Shown in pieces: positions 8,081-15,597 of a DNA stretch of 16,987 nt. The notes below the pieces were generated by a model. The model was not told where the DNA came from. It saw only the letters and a program-made list of their open reading frames with translations, and ran no database searches. Numbering within the stretch: the first letter of the stretch is position 1; the number at the start of each line of letters is the position of its first letter. The stretch spans positions 1 through 16,987 of the forward strand of contig SXHS01000047.1 of assembly GCA_005773145.1 (NCBI GenBank). Direction: 5' to 3'. Made by a program: the position numbers and the translations under genes. This DNA is from Planctomycetaceae bacterium (GTDB lineage: Bacteria > Planctomycetota > Planctomycetia > Pirellulales > Pirellulaceae).

Positions 8081-8386
8081 TCAGTCCTGAGCCTCCGCCT
8101 GACCTGCCTGGGCCAACAGGCGTTTAATTTGCGTCTTCCGGTCGGCCGTTAGCCCCGCAGCAGCTTCAAAACATCCCTGGCGGACATGATCAGGCATCTT
8201 CGCAATTGCCATGCGAATCGTACTCGCCTGTTGCGCAAAGCGTTTGCATGCTGTGCATAACAACATATGCAACCGCAGTGACCAGCGCTCACGCCTCGTC
8301 AATTCACGGTCGAGCGCATCGGATATAAGCCGAGACGCCTCGCGGCACGATAAGGTAAATAGCGGAGCCTTTTCGCCCGAACTCAT
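8081..8386 (-). CDS. Small soluble zinc-binding anti-sigma factor (zf-HC2 / ZAS type)
   Basis: The product has 101 residues. The ZAS-type zinc motif HxxxCxxC is present as H40, C44, C47, with C14 in the SCREASRL segment as a fourth likely ligand; a further C72 lies outside the motif. There is no membrane segment, so it is probably a cytoplasmic anti-sigma factor that holds the ECF sigma factor inactive and releases it on a signal, perhaps redox or metal. The C-terminal half is helical and charged with no recognised sensor domain. The open frame runs back to 8431, but ATG 8386 is preferred: GGAGG lies six bases upstream, and the ATG overlaps the TGA of the sigma gene (ATGA), the usual layout for a translationally coupled sigma/anti-sigma pair. 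Confidence 0.82.
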   Translation of the reverse strand: MSSGEKAPLFTLSCREASRLISDALDRELTRRERWSLRLHMLLCTACKRFAQQASTIRMAIAKMPDHVRQGCFEAAAGLTADRKTQIKRLLAQAGQAEAQD

Positions 8387-8958
8387 GTAGCGCCTCCACG
8401 TTCTCCGCGAAACCACTTCCTCTCCAAGCACTCCCTCAACAACAATCGTGATCGATGCAGACGCACGGCCAAATGCTTGGCCGTAATGCCCGTCAGCCGA
8501 ACGACGTCATCGACAGACACCTTCCCTAATTCTCGCAACTGAAAGGATTGGGCCAGATGCGACGGCATCGTTGAGATACAGTCCGCAAGAACACGCCAAA
8601 ATTCGGCATTCTCAGCCAAGTCCGCGGGACCAGTCCGCCACTTCTTGGACGAGAATGTCCATTTGCCTTTGGACGTAAACGGATCCTCGACTGCAGCCAA
8701 CGTTTCGGCGTCGAGGTCCGGAGACCGCCCGGCCTTGCGATAGTGATCAATGATTTTTCGCCGCAGGATGGCCACTAGCCAAGTCCCGAACGACGACTTT
8801 CCATCAAATTGGGCCCGATGTCGAAAGGCCGCCAGAAACGTGTCCTGCACGAGGTCCTCGGCCAGCGGGCGATCTGCGACCCGAGCGCACGCGTACCGCA
8901 ACAAGGCGTCGCCGTAGCGGTCCACCCAATCGGCCGGGTCACTGATTTTGACGGGCAT
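8383..8958 (-). CDS. ECF-family RNA polymerase sigma factor
   Basis: The product has 191 residues, normal for ECF sigma factors. Region 2 covers about residues 8-75, including LAEDLVQDTFLAAFR and a GTWLVAILRRKIIDHYR stretch; region 4 covers about 115-180, ending in a helix-turn-helix and LRECLERKWF. The linker with GKW and KKW, followed by EFWRVL, resembles the family I recall as TIGR02943, whose partners are small zinc-binding anti-sigma proteins; this was not searched. It should direct RNA polymerase to a dedicated regulon. The frame can begin at a TTG at 8967, but ATG 8958 is the conventional start; no clear ribosome site is seen for either. The gene overlaps its anti-sigma factor by four bases and has a promoter candidate 73 bases upstream that matches one before the PEP-CTERM gene, suggesting autoregulation. 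Confidence 0.92.
   Translation of the reverse strand: MPVKISDPADWVDRYGDALLRYACARVADRPLAEDLVQDTFLAAFRHRAQFDGKSSFGTWLVAILRRKIIDHYRKAGRSPDLDAETLAAVEDPFTSKGKWTFSSKKWRTGPADLAENAEFWRVLADCISTMPSHLAQSFQLRELGKVSVDDVVRLTGITAKHLAVRLHRSRLLLRECLERKWFRGERGGAT
8393..8397 (-). promoter_or_regulatory. Ribosome binding site deciding the anti-sigma start
   Basis: GGAGG on the minus strand lies six bases before the ATG at 8386 and inside the 3' end of the sigma gene. It supports the overlapping ATGA start over the longer upstream frame. Confidence 0.7.
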
Positions 8959-9030
8959 GGCAGCCAAGAGTTCGATTTCCAGTACGTGCGAGTGGCCGAC
9001 GCGAGGCCGTCCGCCTCTCCCAGCCTAATC

Positions 9031-9060
9031 GTTAGACGGGGAAACGGGCGGTCCATTACA
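9031..9060 (-). promoter_or_regulatory. Candidate ECF promoter of the sigma/anti-sigma operon (copy B of a shared element)
   Basis: On the minus strand TGTAAT (9055-9060), exactly 16 bases, then CGTCTAAC (9031-9038). It matches the element at 7997-8026 in both boxes and spacing, while the spacers differ, as expected for a promoter rather than a repeat. The sigma ATG is 73 bases downstream. It implies autoregulation of the ECF factor. Confidence 0.6.
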
Positions 9061-9181
9061 AGTTTTTTGAGGCCGCCTAGCCAGCAAGCCACCTGGGCTG
9101 GGTTCAGCTGGCTATCACCGGTTAAGAGCCCGGTGACGCCATTGGCATAAAAATTCTCGCCCTGAGGCGTTTAGGAACCGA

Positions 9182-9214
9182 GTCCCGGGAGGCGGTCCGG
9201 CCGCCACCAGGGAC
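9182..9214. repeat. Two-stage GC-rich hairpin in the intergenic region
   Basis: Outer arms GTCCC (9182-9186) and GGGAC (9210-9214) enclose an internal loop and inner arms GGCGG (9191-9195) and CCGCC (9201-9205) around TCCGG. There is no T run on either side, so it is not an ordinary terminator. It could be a leader structure of the plus-strand gene or merely GC-rich self-complementarity. Confidence 0.3.
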
Positions 9215-9421
9215 CAGGGCCGTTAGGGGTCGATCATTAGGGACGCTCCCACAAACGCCAGTACGTGCGCCGGCACGGGAGCACTTTCGCCGAACCATGG
9301 GGATCTGCAGCTAACCGTGAAGAATTTCCGCATGATGGACACCACTCACGCGATTGTCTATATAGATGAGACTTTGAATCAGGGCCGATGGAACTGCTGA
9401 CTAGCTTAAGGACCCAACACG

Positions 9422-11089
9422 ATGCACGCCCCAAAATTCCTCTCGGCCATGGCGTGGACCGGCATCTTGGCAGCGGCCTCCATCGGCATGGGGGACGAGG
9501 CGGAACGCACCTTGCCAGAGCATACCCCTGGGACAAAGGCAGGTGACGAGCGATCCGACAATGGCCTGAAAATCGGCTTCTTATGGTGCCCGGCGGGCCA
9601 ATTCACCATGGGGAGCCCAGCCGATGAGCCAGGGCGCGAGAGTACGGAAGATCCCGTTCCCGTCGAAATCTCACAGGGATTTTGGCTGGCTAAATTTGAG
9701 GTGACTCAGGGGGAATGGGAACAGGTGATGAGTACCACTCCCTGGAAATCCGACACGCGGACCAAGGTGGGCCCCCAGTATGCCGCAACCTACATCAGCC
9801 ATCGCGATGCCGTGAAATTCTGCGAAAAGTTCTCGCAGTCCGAACGGGATGCAGGCCGACTCGGTTCGCAAGAGGTCTATGCGTTACCGTCGGAGGCGCA
9901 ATGGGAATACGCCTGCCGCGCGGGGACGACGACGGCCTATACCTTCGGCAACGACGCCGCAATGCTGGAAAATTTTGGCTGGTTTTCCGCGAATGCATTC
10001 GCTGCCGGCGAACGATACGCACATCTGGTGGGCCAAAAAAAGGCCAATCCGTGGGGGTTTTACGACCTGCACGGCAATGTCTTCGAGTGGTGCCAGGATC
10101 GGTACACCAAGAAGCTTCCCGGCGGTCGTGATCCGCTGGCTGCAGGGACCGATCACGTCATACGGGGAGGCGGCTGGTTCTTCCCCGCGACAGCCTGCCG
10201 ATCTGCCGCGCGGCGCCGCGGCCAGACTCGGCACCGCAACGATGCTCTCGGATTTCGTTTGGCCATCTGTCGCGTCAACGAACGCGGACGCCTTGTAGCG
10301 ACCGGCCGCCAAGGGAAAACGGCCGGCGAGGAACGAGCGGATAACGAACTCAAAATGCGTCTTCTTTGGTGCCCGCCCGGAAAATTTACCATGGGCAGCC
10401 CCCCGACGGAGGAGAACCGCTACGACGAGGAGCACCAAGCAAACGTCGAACTATCGCGCGGCTTCTGGCTCGGCAAGTACGAGGTCACGCAACGAGAATG
10501 GGAGCTTGTCATGCCCGACAAGCCGTGGGTCGGGCATGAAGACGGGAAGGTGGGCCCTAACTACCCTGCCAATTTCGTTAGTTACGAAATGGCCCTCCAG
10601 TTCAGTCGCAAACTCACGGCATCCGAACAGGCCGCAGGACGAATCACGGGCCGTGAAATCTACACGCTGCCCACTGAAGCTCAATGGGAATACGCCTGCC
10701 GTGCGGGAACAACGACCCCTTATCACTATGGCAGTGATCCAGAGATGCTGCCCGAATACGCTTGGTTCGCGAAGGTCGTGAATGACCTGGGCGAGGGGTA
10801 CGCCCATGAAGTTGGCCAAAAACGTGCCAATCCGTGGGGATTCCATGACCAAGGCGGGAACGTGTGGGAATGGTGCCTCGATGCATTTTCGGAACACGTT
10901 CCCGGCGGCCGTGATCCGCTGGTTCGCTGGGCGGGAAACGGTGTTGTCGTCATAAGGGGAGGTTCCTATGACTTCAACGAGCGGGACGCCCGATCCGCGA
11001 AACGCAATTTCGATCCGCCGGATTTCCAGGCATCTCCCGTCGGATTCCGACTCGCGCTTACCGTGTCCGATGAGGACGACGAAGAATAG
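9422..11089 (+). CDS. Secreted tandem FGE-sulfatase (SUMF1) domain protein, probably catalytically inactive
   Basis: The product has 555 residues: a signal-like N-terminus (about 1-24) and two FGE-sulfatase domains (about 50-283 and 310-547) with matching motifs. Both have CPxGxFTMGSP, GFWLxKxEVTQxEWE, SEAQ/TEAQ-WEYACRAGTTT, ANPWGF, GNVxEWC and GFRLA. The similar halves suggest internal duplication. In true formylglycine-generating enzymes two cysteines (human C336 and C341) follow the RxGGSY-type turn. Here the equivalent positions are F254 and C259 in domain 1, and F518 and A523 in domain 2, so neither domain keeps the pair. Sulfatase activation is therefore unlikely; a binding or scaffold role, common for planctomycete SUMF1 paralogues, is more probable. 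ATG 9422 has AAGGA nine bases upstream. The gene converges on the next gene with only a 12-base gap. Confidence 0.88.
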   Translation: MHAPKFLSAMAWTGILAAASIGMGDEAERTLPEHTPGTKAGDERSDNGLKIGFLWCPAGQFTMGSPADEPGRESTEDPVPVEISQGFWLAKFEVTQGEWEQVMSTTPWKSDTRTKVGPQYAATYISHRDAVKFCEKFSQSERDAGRLGSQEVYALPSEAQWEYACRAGTTTAYTFGNDAAMLENFGWFSANAFAAGERYAHLVGQKKANPWGFYDLHGNVFEWCQDRYTKKLPGGRDPLAAGTDHVIRGGGWFFPATACRSAARRRGQTRHRNDALGFRLAICRVNERGRLVATGRQGKTAGEERADNELKMRLLWCPPGKFTMGSPPTEENRYDEEHQANVELSRGFWLGKYEVTQREWELVMPDKPWVGHEDGKVGPNYPANFVSYEMALQFSRKLTASEQAAGRITGREIYTLPTEAQWEYACRAGTTTPYHYGSDPEMLPEYAWFAKVVNDLGEGYAHEVGQKRANPWGFHDQGGNVWEWCLDAFSEHVPGGRDPLVRWAGNGVVVIRGGSYDFNERDARSAKRNFDPPDFQASPVGFRLALTVSDEDDEE

Positions 11090-11101
11090 AGCGTCTCGGG
11101 G

Positions 11102-14100
11102 TTATTCGCGCCTCATCAAGAACGCAAACAGGTCGTTGAGCTCTTGCACGGTCAATGGCTGCAAGAGACCGGCCGGCATGATCGATGTGGTCGATTCCTG
11201 TTGCGTCTCGATTTCATCGTCCGCTATCTCAAACTCCTTGCCATCGAGACCCAGATACACTTCCTTTCCGGCCCCCTTGCGTCGGGGCAGGCCGATCAAC
11301 GTTTGCCCCGACTTGGTCACCATCTGCCATGGAGTGTAGTGCGGCGCCATATGCCGTCCCGGCTGGAGGATTGTCTGCATCAACCAGCGGCGTGCCTGAG
11401 GATCATCGTCCAAGGCCAATCGACGATGAATGCTGGACAGATCCGGACCGATATCCCCCCCCTGCCCTTCCACGCGATGACACCGCGAGCACGTGCCTAC
11501 TTGCGCATCGAAGAATACACGCTGCCCCGCCTGGGCGTCCCCCTTGGCACCCCGTTCCAATAGCGCCAGCCATCCGTCAACATCCTCAGGCGCCGGCCGC
11601 TCCCAGGGTTTGTCCGTGACGAGTCGCCGCGCGGCCTCGTAAACCGCCTCGTGCTGAAACGCATGCGAACCTAGCCGACTCTTCTGTTCGGTGGTCAAGG
11701 AAACCCCCATGAGGCTACGCAAGGCCGTTGTTTGCAAAGAGTCATCACCATGCATGGCAATGTCCAATAGTCGCTCCACGGGCGGATGGGCGAGCGACCC
11801 TAAACCGCCAATGGCCTCCACGCGCACATCCAGCGATTGGCGGGGATCGGTGGCCACATCGATGAGCCACTTCGCACGCCGCTCGTGGTGATGCCGCGCC
11901 AAACTGCGTGCCGCCTCCACCCGCAATGCTGGATCTGGATGTTTCAGTAACTCCCCAAGTACCTCCAGTGAAATGCGTTTGTCGCGCGGATCCATCAAAC
12001 GCAGAGAATGCCGTCGCAACGCACTCGACGCGCTGTCATCCGCCATGATTCCCAGCAACACATCGGGAGGTGGTCGATCCTCGGGGGGCTTGCCATCCAA
12101 ATCGTTCATGGCCGCTGAAATGGCCAGAAAAAGCGGCAGAGGAAGTTGCGGTTGCTCCCGCATGCGTGCCAGTTGTTCGCGATACACGCTTCCGCGCTCA
12201 TCCGCGATCCATCGCACCGCGGCGAGCCGAACTGGAAGACTTTCGTCCTGGAGAAAAGAAACGATCCCGGGTGATTCCGAGCGCACCAGGGTCGGTGCCT
12301 GTCGCCGCTCATGAAGCAGCGTCAACAGGCGCCAATACGCTGGGGCATCCGGCTTCTGCTGTGCCGCGCTCTGGTCTTTCCCCACCGGCTGAGATACTCC
12401 CAGTCGGCGAATGGCGGCCAGGGCCGAGTTGCTGAGAGGAGCCTGCGTCAAGCTCTGCAATGCCACCGGATCGTCGGTTGGCAAGTAGACGCACCGACTC
12501 GGATCGAAATCGACGACATGCCGCAGAACTTCGGCTTGCATGACGACCGGCAGCGGTTGCGTCAACCATGGACCGACGTTGCCGCCATGTTGCAGATAAT
12601 GCTTGAGCGCGAGCGTGCGCACGGGGATACTCGAATCTCGCTCGGCCACGGACTGGAACACATCACCCACGGCATCCGCGGCAATTAGCGCCTGCAGCGA
12701 CACCATGCGTGCGCTAGGTTGCTCCGCAGTCAGCAACTGCTCCCTTAGGCTTGCTCGCCCCGCATCCGATTGCATCAGTTGGCGCGCCGCTCGCTCGCGC
12801 ACGAGCCGATCGGCAGACGACAAGTCGGACGTCGCCTCGCCTGTAGGTGGGCGCGGCGTTGTCGCAGTCGACCGCACACGCCATACCCGCCCCAGCCGAT
12901 GCAAGGAGTAACTGCTCGACACCCAATCGCTGATGTAGACCGATCCATCCGGCGCAACATCGATTCCCACCGGACGAAAATCCTGCGGACCATCGACCAG
13001 AATCTGCCGCAGAGCCTGCACCAGGCCCTGATCGGCCGGATGCGTGATCCCATAACGTTCGATGTGGTGGTCGGACCAACTGGCGACCAACAAATCCCCT
13101 CGGTACTCCGCTGGAAAATGGTCCGAATCATAGGCCACGATGGCGGCCGGTGCCTCACCCGTCCCACTGATCATGGGGAGCGTACCGGGGAGTTCACCAT
13201 TCCAGCAAACCAGCGGATGGCGGCCGCTGCGTCCGTAGCGGTATTGATATCCATAGTCGCCGCCTTCGACGACTTGAATCAGGCGACAAGGGGGGCGTCC
13301 ATCCGGGTCGTTGTCGGTCGTGAAGACACGCCCCCAGCCGTCCACACACATGCCAAACGGGTTCCAATATCCAGTCGACGTTCGCTGTAGCCGGGACCCG
13401 TCTCCGCGCGCTGCGTACGTACTCCCCCCCTCGTTACCTCCTTGTGCCGAACTCCCGTCGGTGCCACGCAGGATATACGCTGCGCCGGAATTCTCTCCCA
13501 AGCCAAAATGCATGTTGCCTTCAAACTCAAACGCCATGCCGGCCAATCCGTTGTGCGGATAGGTGCCCTGCGTATCGAGTTGGATGATGGGGGTGATTTC
13601 ATCTGCTCGATCATCTCCGTCGGTGTCCCGCAACCGATGGATCGCGCTGCGTGTCGCCACATAGAGCGAACCATCGGGATGGAATTCGATGTCCATCACG
13701 TACCGGAATCCCTCATGAAACACGCTGGGCTTCTCGGCGCGACCATCTCCATTCGCGTCCACTAACAACAGAATGCGATCCACTTCCGGGCCCGGATAAT
13801 CGTCGGGGCGAAAATGGGTATGGCTCTCCGCCACAAACACTCGTCCGCGACCATCCACCGCCAGGCCCGTGGGGGTGACGACATCGGGATGCTCGGCGAA
13901 CAATTCGATGCGCAATCGCGAGTCGGCCAATCGCGGCAGTTCCGCCGGCTTGCCGGTAGCAGACTTCCCATCTGCCTGGGCCGCAAGTACCGTTGGCCCT
14001 GGACATCCGGGGTAATCCGAAAGGGGGCAGCCCAGCATGATGACAAATGCAAGGAGGCGAAATGCTATCGACATGGCAAGACGATCCAGCTTGAAGTGAC

Positions 14101-14125
14101 CCGCTCCGACCGGTAGATCCCTCAC
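11102..14125 (-). CDS. PVC-type propeller-HEAT-cytochrome c protein (membrane-bound dehydrogenase-like)
   Basis: The product has 1007 residues, typical of this large planctomycete/verrucomicrobial family. A signal sequence lies at about 18-50; cleavage after VLA or lipidation at C33 are both possible. Residues about 60-420 form a beta-propeller like PQQ-dependent sugar dehydrogenases, with two calcium-loop-like segments, DANGDG (123-128) and DTDGDD (167-172). Residues about 430-840 are helical and HEAT-like. The C-terminal domain is a cytochrome c with CSRCH (C879, C882, H883). The expected role is periplasmic electron transfer, perhaps coupled to sugar oxidation; the substrate is unknown. 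The frame starts at GTG 14125, which overlaps the TGA of the upstream TatD gene (GTGA), suggesting coupling; ATG 14074 is an alternative that gives a shorter signal peptide. Neither has a strong ribosome site. Confidence 0.9.
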   Translation of the reverse strand: MRDLPVGAGHFKLDRLAMSIAFRLLAFVIMLGCPLSDYPGCPGPTVLAAQADGKSATGKPAELPRLADSRLRIELFAEHPDVVTPTGLAVDGRGRVFVAESHTHFRPDDYPGPEVDRILLLVDANGDGRAEKPSVFHEGFRYVMDIEFHPDGSLYVATRSAIHRLRDTDGDDRADEITPIIQLDTQGTYPHNGLAGMAFEFEGNMHFGLGENSGAAYILRGTDGSSAQGGNEGGSTYAARGDGSRLQRTSTGYWNPFGMCVDGWGRVFTTDNDPDGRPPCRLIQVVEGGDYGYQYRYGRSGRHPLVCWNGELPGTLPMISGTGEAPAAIVAYDSDHFPAEYRGDLLVASWSDHHIERYGITHPADQGLVQALRQILVDGPQDFRPVGIDVAPDGSVYISDWVSSSYSLHRLGRVWRVRSTATTPRPPTGEATSDLSSADRLVRERAARQLMQSDAGRASLREQLLTAEQPSARMVSLQALIAADAVGDVFQSVAERDSSIPVRTLALKHYLQHGGNVGPWLTQPLPVVMQAEVLRHVVDFDPSRCVYLPTDDPVALQSLTQAPLSNSALAAIRRLGVSQPVGKDQSAAQQKPDAPAYWRLLTLLHERRQAPTLVRSESPGIVSFLQDESLPVRLAAVRWIADERGSVYREQLARMREQPQLPLPLFLAISAAMNDLDGKPPEDRPPPDVLLGIMADDSASSALRRHSLRLMDPRDKRISLEVLGELLKHPDPALRVEAARSLARHHHERRAKWLIDVATDPRQSLDVRVEAIGGLGSLAHPPVERLLDIAMHGDDSLQTTALRSLMGVSLTTEQKSRLGSHAFQHEAVYEAARRLVTDKPWERPAPEDVDGWLALLERGAKGDAQAGQRVFFDAQVGTCSRCHRVEGQGGDIGPDLSSIHRRLALDDDPQARRWLMQTILQPGRHMAPHYTPWQMVTKSGQTLIGLPRRKGAGKEVYLGLDGKEFEIADDEIETQQESTTSIMPAGLLQPLTVQELNDLFAFLMRRE

Positions 14126-14943
14126 GGGGTGTCATCGGGTGCGTGAAATTGAAACCCGGCACTCTGGCGAAAAAACCGCACCGGGTTGTCGTACACAACG
14201 CGCCGGATCAAGGACTCGGGATGACCGCGACGACGCATTTCCATAATAAAGTCGGGGACGGCGGTCGGCTTGGAAGGTCCCCAATCGCCGGCCGAATTCA
14301 CCATCAACCGTTCTGGGCCGTAGATCTCGATCATGTCAGCAGCTCGTGCCGGAGTGCATTTGGTCAGCGGATACAAGGTCATGCCGGCCCAGAACCCCTG
14401 CTCCAGTGCGGGTCGAATGGTATGCTCCTCGACGTGATCGATCAGTACACGATGCCGTTCGATGCGGCGATCATCGCACAACATGTCGAGTATCATGCGC
14501 GTGCCCGCATATTTGTCGTCGAGGTGCGGCGTATGAACCAGGATCTGCTGTTGATGCTGCACCGCCAGCTCGAGATGTTCGAGGAATACGGTGGCCTCAT
14601 TGCGGGTATTTTTATTCAGGCCAATTTCGCCGATACCCAAGACCCCGGGCAATCCCAAGAACTCTGGAATGATGGCCAACACCTCGCGCGACAGGCTCAC
14701 ATTCTCGGCCTCCTTGGCGTTGATGCACAGCCAGGTGAAATGTTGAATACCGAACTGCGCCGCTCGTCGCCGCTCGAAATCGGTCAATTGCCGGAAGTAA
14801 TCTCGGAAGCTGTCGACACTCCCGCGATCGAAGCCCGCCCAAAAAGCCGGCTCGCTCATGCCCACACATCCCATACGGGCCAACGTCTCGTAGTCGTCGG
14901 TCGTGCGCGAAACCATGTGGATATGCGGATCGATGTAGTACAT
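14122..14943 (-). CDS. TatD-family metal-dependent hydrolase, EboB-like
   Basis: The product has 273 residues from the preferred ATG. TatD/amidohydrolase metal ligands are visible: HIH (H7, H9) in DPHIHM, E106 in GIGEIGLN, H137 in LVHTPH, H170 in LIDHVEEH and D220 in NSAGDWG. The segments VSRTTDDYE, AAQFGIQHF, YPLTKCTPARA and YGPERLMVNSAGDWG match what I recall of EboB, the TatD member of ebo gene clusters in bacteria and some algae, rather than the DNase TatD. No other ebo gene (UbiA, dehydroquinate-synthase-like, phosphodiesterase) is in the window. A longer frame begins at TTG 15012 but adds an unlikely 23-residue leader. The stop codon overlaps the start of the downstream cytochrome gene, so the two are probably co-translated. 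The substrate is unknown. Confidence 0.85.
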   Translation of the reverse strand: MYYIDPHIHMVSRTTDDYETLARMGCVGMSEPAFWAGFDRGSVDSFRDYFRQLTDFERRRAAQFGIQHFTWLCINAKEAENVSLSREVLAIIPEFLGLPGVLGIGEIGLNKNTRNEATVFLEHLELAVQHQQQILVHTPHLDDKYAGTRMILDMLCDDRRIERHRVLIDHVEEHTIRPALEQGFWAGMTLYPLTKCTPARAADMIEIYGPERLMVNSAGDWGPSKPTAVPDFIMEMRRRGHPESLIRRVVYDNPVRFFRQSAGFQFHAPDDTP

Positions 14944-15001
14944 AGCATATAGCCGAACTGCGAGGAAGCAACACGAGCGCGCGACTGGGGGGCCATGGGG
15001 C

Positions 15002-15286
15002 CTATGTGCCAAACGTCGTGCGCAACGTCAATTGAAAGATTTCACGCCATTTGGGATCGTGGGCCAAGGAAAACAACTGCTGAATTCGAGCCGCCCGTTC
15101 CGGACCGTCATCCGACAAAATCTCGAACGCCTCGGCAATTTTTTGCCCCCGCGCGTCACGGTCTCGGTTCCATCCGGCCCGCTGCGCGCGATCCAAGGCC
15201 GCAGCCAAGTCCAGCAAGCGGCTACGAATCTGTAGGAACTCGGTCTGCGATAGTGGGTCGGGGGATGGAGTCGCCGTGTCGGACAT
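15002..15286 (-). CDS. Conserved-looking small hypothetical protein
   Basis: This 94-residue protein has no recognised domain. It is charged and mostly helical, with an RSRLLDLAAALDRAQRAG stretch and ends in WREIFQLTLRTTFGT; there is no signal peptide, membrane helix or cysteine. It lies 58 bases upstream of the TatD ATG on the same strand, so the two are probably co-transcribed. AAGG occurs nine bases before the ATG at 15286, and a TATAAG box lies just upstream (15297-15302) without a good -35. I considered a truncated EboA, given its neighbour, but see no clear resemblance. Confidence 0.68.
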   Translation of the reverse strand: MSDTATPSPDPLSQTEFLQIRSRLLDLAAALDRAQRAGWNRDRDARGQKIAEAFEILSDDGPERAARIQQLFSLAHDPKWREIFQLTLRTTFGT

Positions 15287-15597
15287 GGCAGCGGACCTTA
15301 TACAAATTCGAAGCGACGTTCAGAGGGGGACAGCCAAAGCACTAAGAACAAAGCATCCTCCCCATTGTCCCATCGGTTCGCACGCCAAGCAAGTACCAGC
15401 CAGCCCAGCGGTCAAGAGAGTGCCGCACCGCGACCACGGCCGACCAAGAAACAAGCCGGACTCGAGCGAGATCCCCCCTCGCGGCGACGAATTGTCGGGG
15501 AGGTGCCAGCCGACTATACTCGTATGCGTCATGCGGCCATGGCAACTCAGTGTTGTAGCAACCTTGCACCGTCAACAAATTGAAAGACGATTGGTAC
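15287..15597. other. Divergent intergenic region of 311 bases
   Basis: This lies between the small hypothetical gene (minus) and the PSCyt1/DUF1587 gene (plus). It holds a good sigma70-type promoter candidate for the plus-strand gene at 15492-15520 and only a weak box for the minus-strand gene. Short overlapping frames are present on both strands but none has a domain or convincing ribosome site. Confidence 0.5.
15492..15520 (+). promoter_or_regulatory. Candidate sigma70-type promoter for the PSCyt1/DUF1587 gene
   Basis: TTGTCG (15492-15497) and TATACT (15515-15520) are separated by the optimal 17 bases and lie about 78 bases before the ATG at 15598. The -10 box matches consensus in five of six positions and the -35 in four of six. 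The position upstream of a long gene supports it. Confidence 0.5.

Larger units (their letters stand above)
8959..9421. other. Divergent intergenic region of 463 bases
   Basis: This lies between the sigma gene (minus) and the SUMF1 gene (plus). It contains the putative ECF promoter at 9031-9060, the inverted repeat TCACCGG/CCGGTGA (9115-9121 and 9130-9136, eight-base loop), and a larger structured segment at 9182-9214. No gene with recognisable content or ribosome site was found. No convincing sigma70 promoter is seen for the plus-strand gene; its ribosome site is AAGGA at 9408-9412. Confidence 0.5.

Noticed and set aside
9140..9160. TGGCAT followed by an A/T run, considered as a sigma54 promoter
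   Set aside because: It lacks the GC dinucleotide spacing and the TTGC half required for a -24/-12 promoter.
14143..14952. Plus-strand frame of 269 codons antisense to the TatD gene
   Set aside because: The opposite strand encodes an intact TatD protein with all metal ligands; the antisense translation has no domain and no ribosome site.
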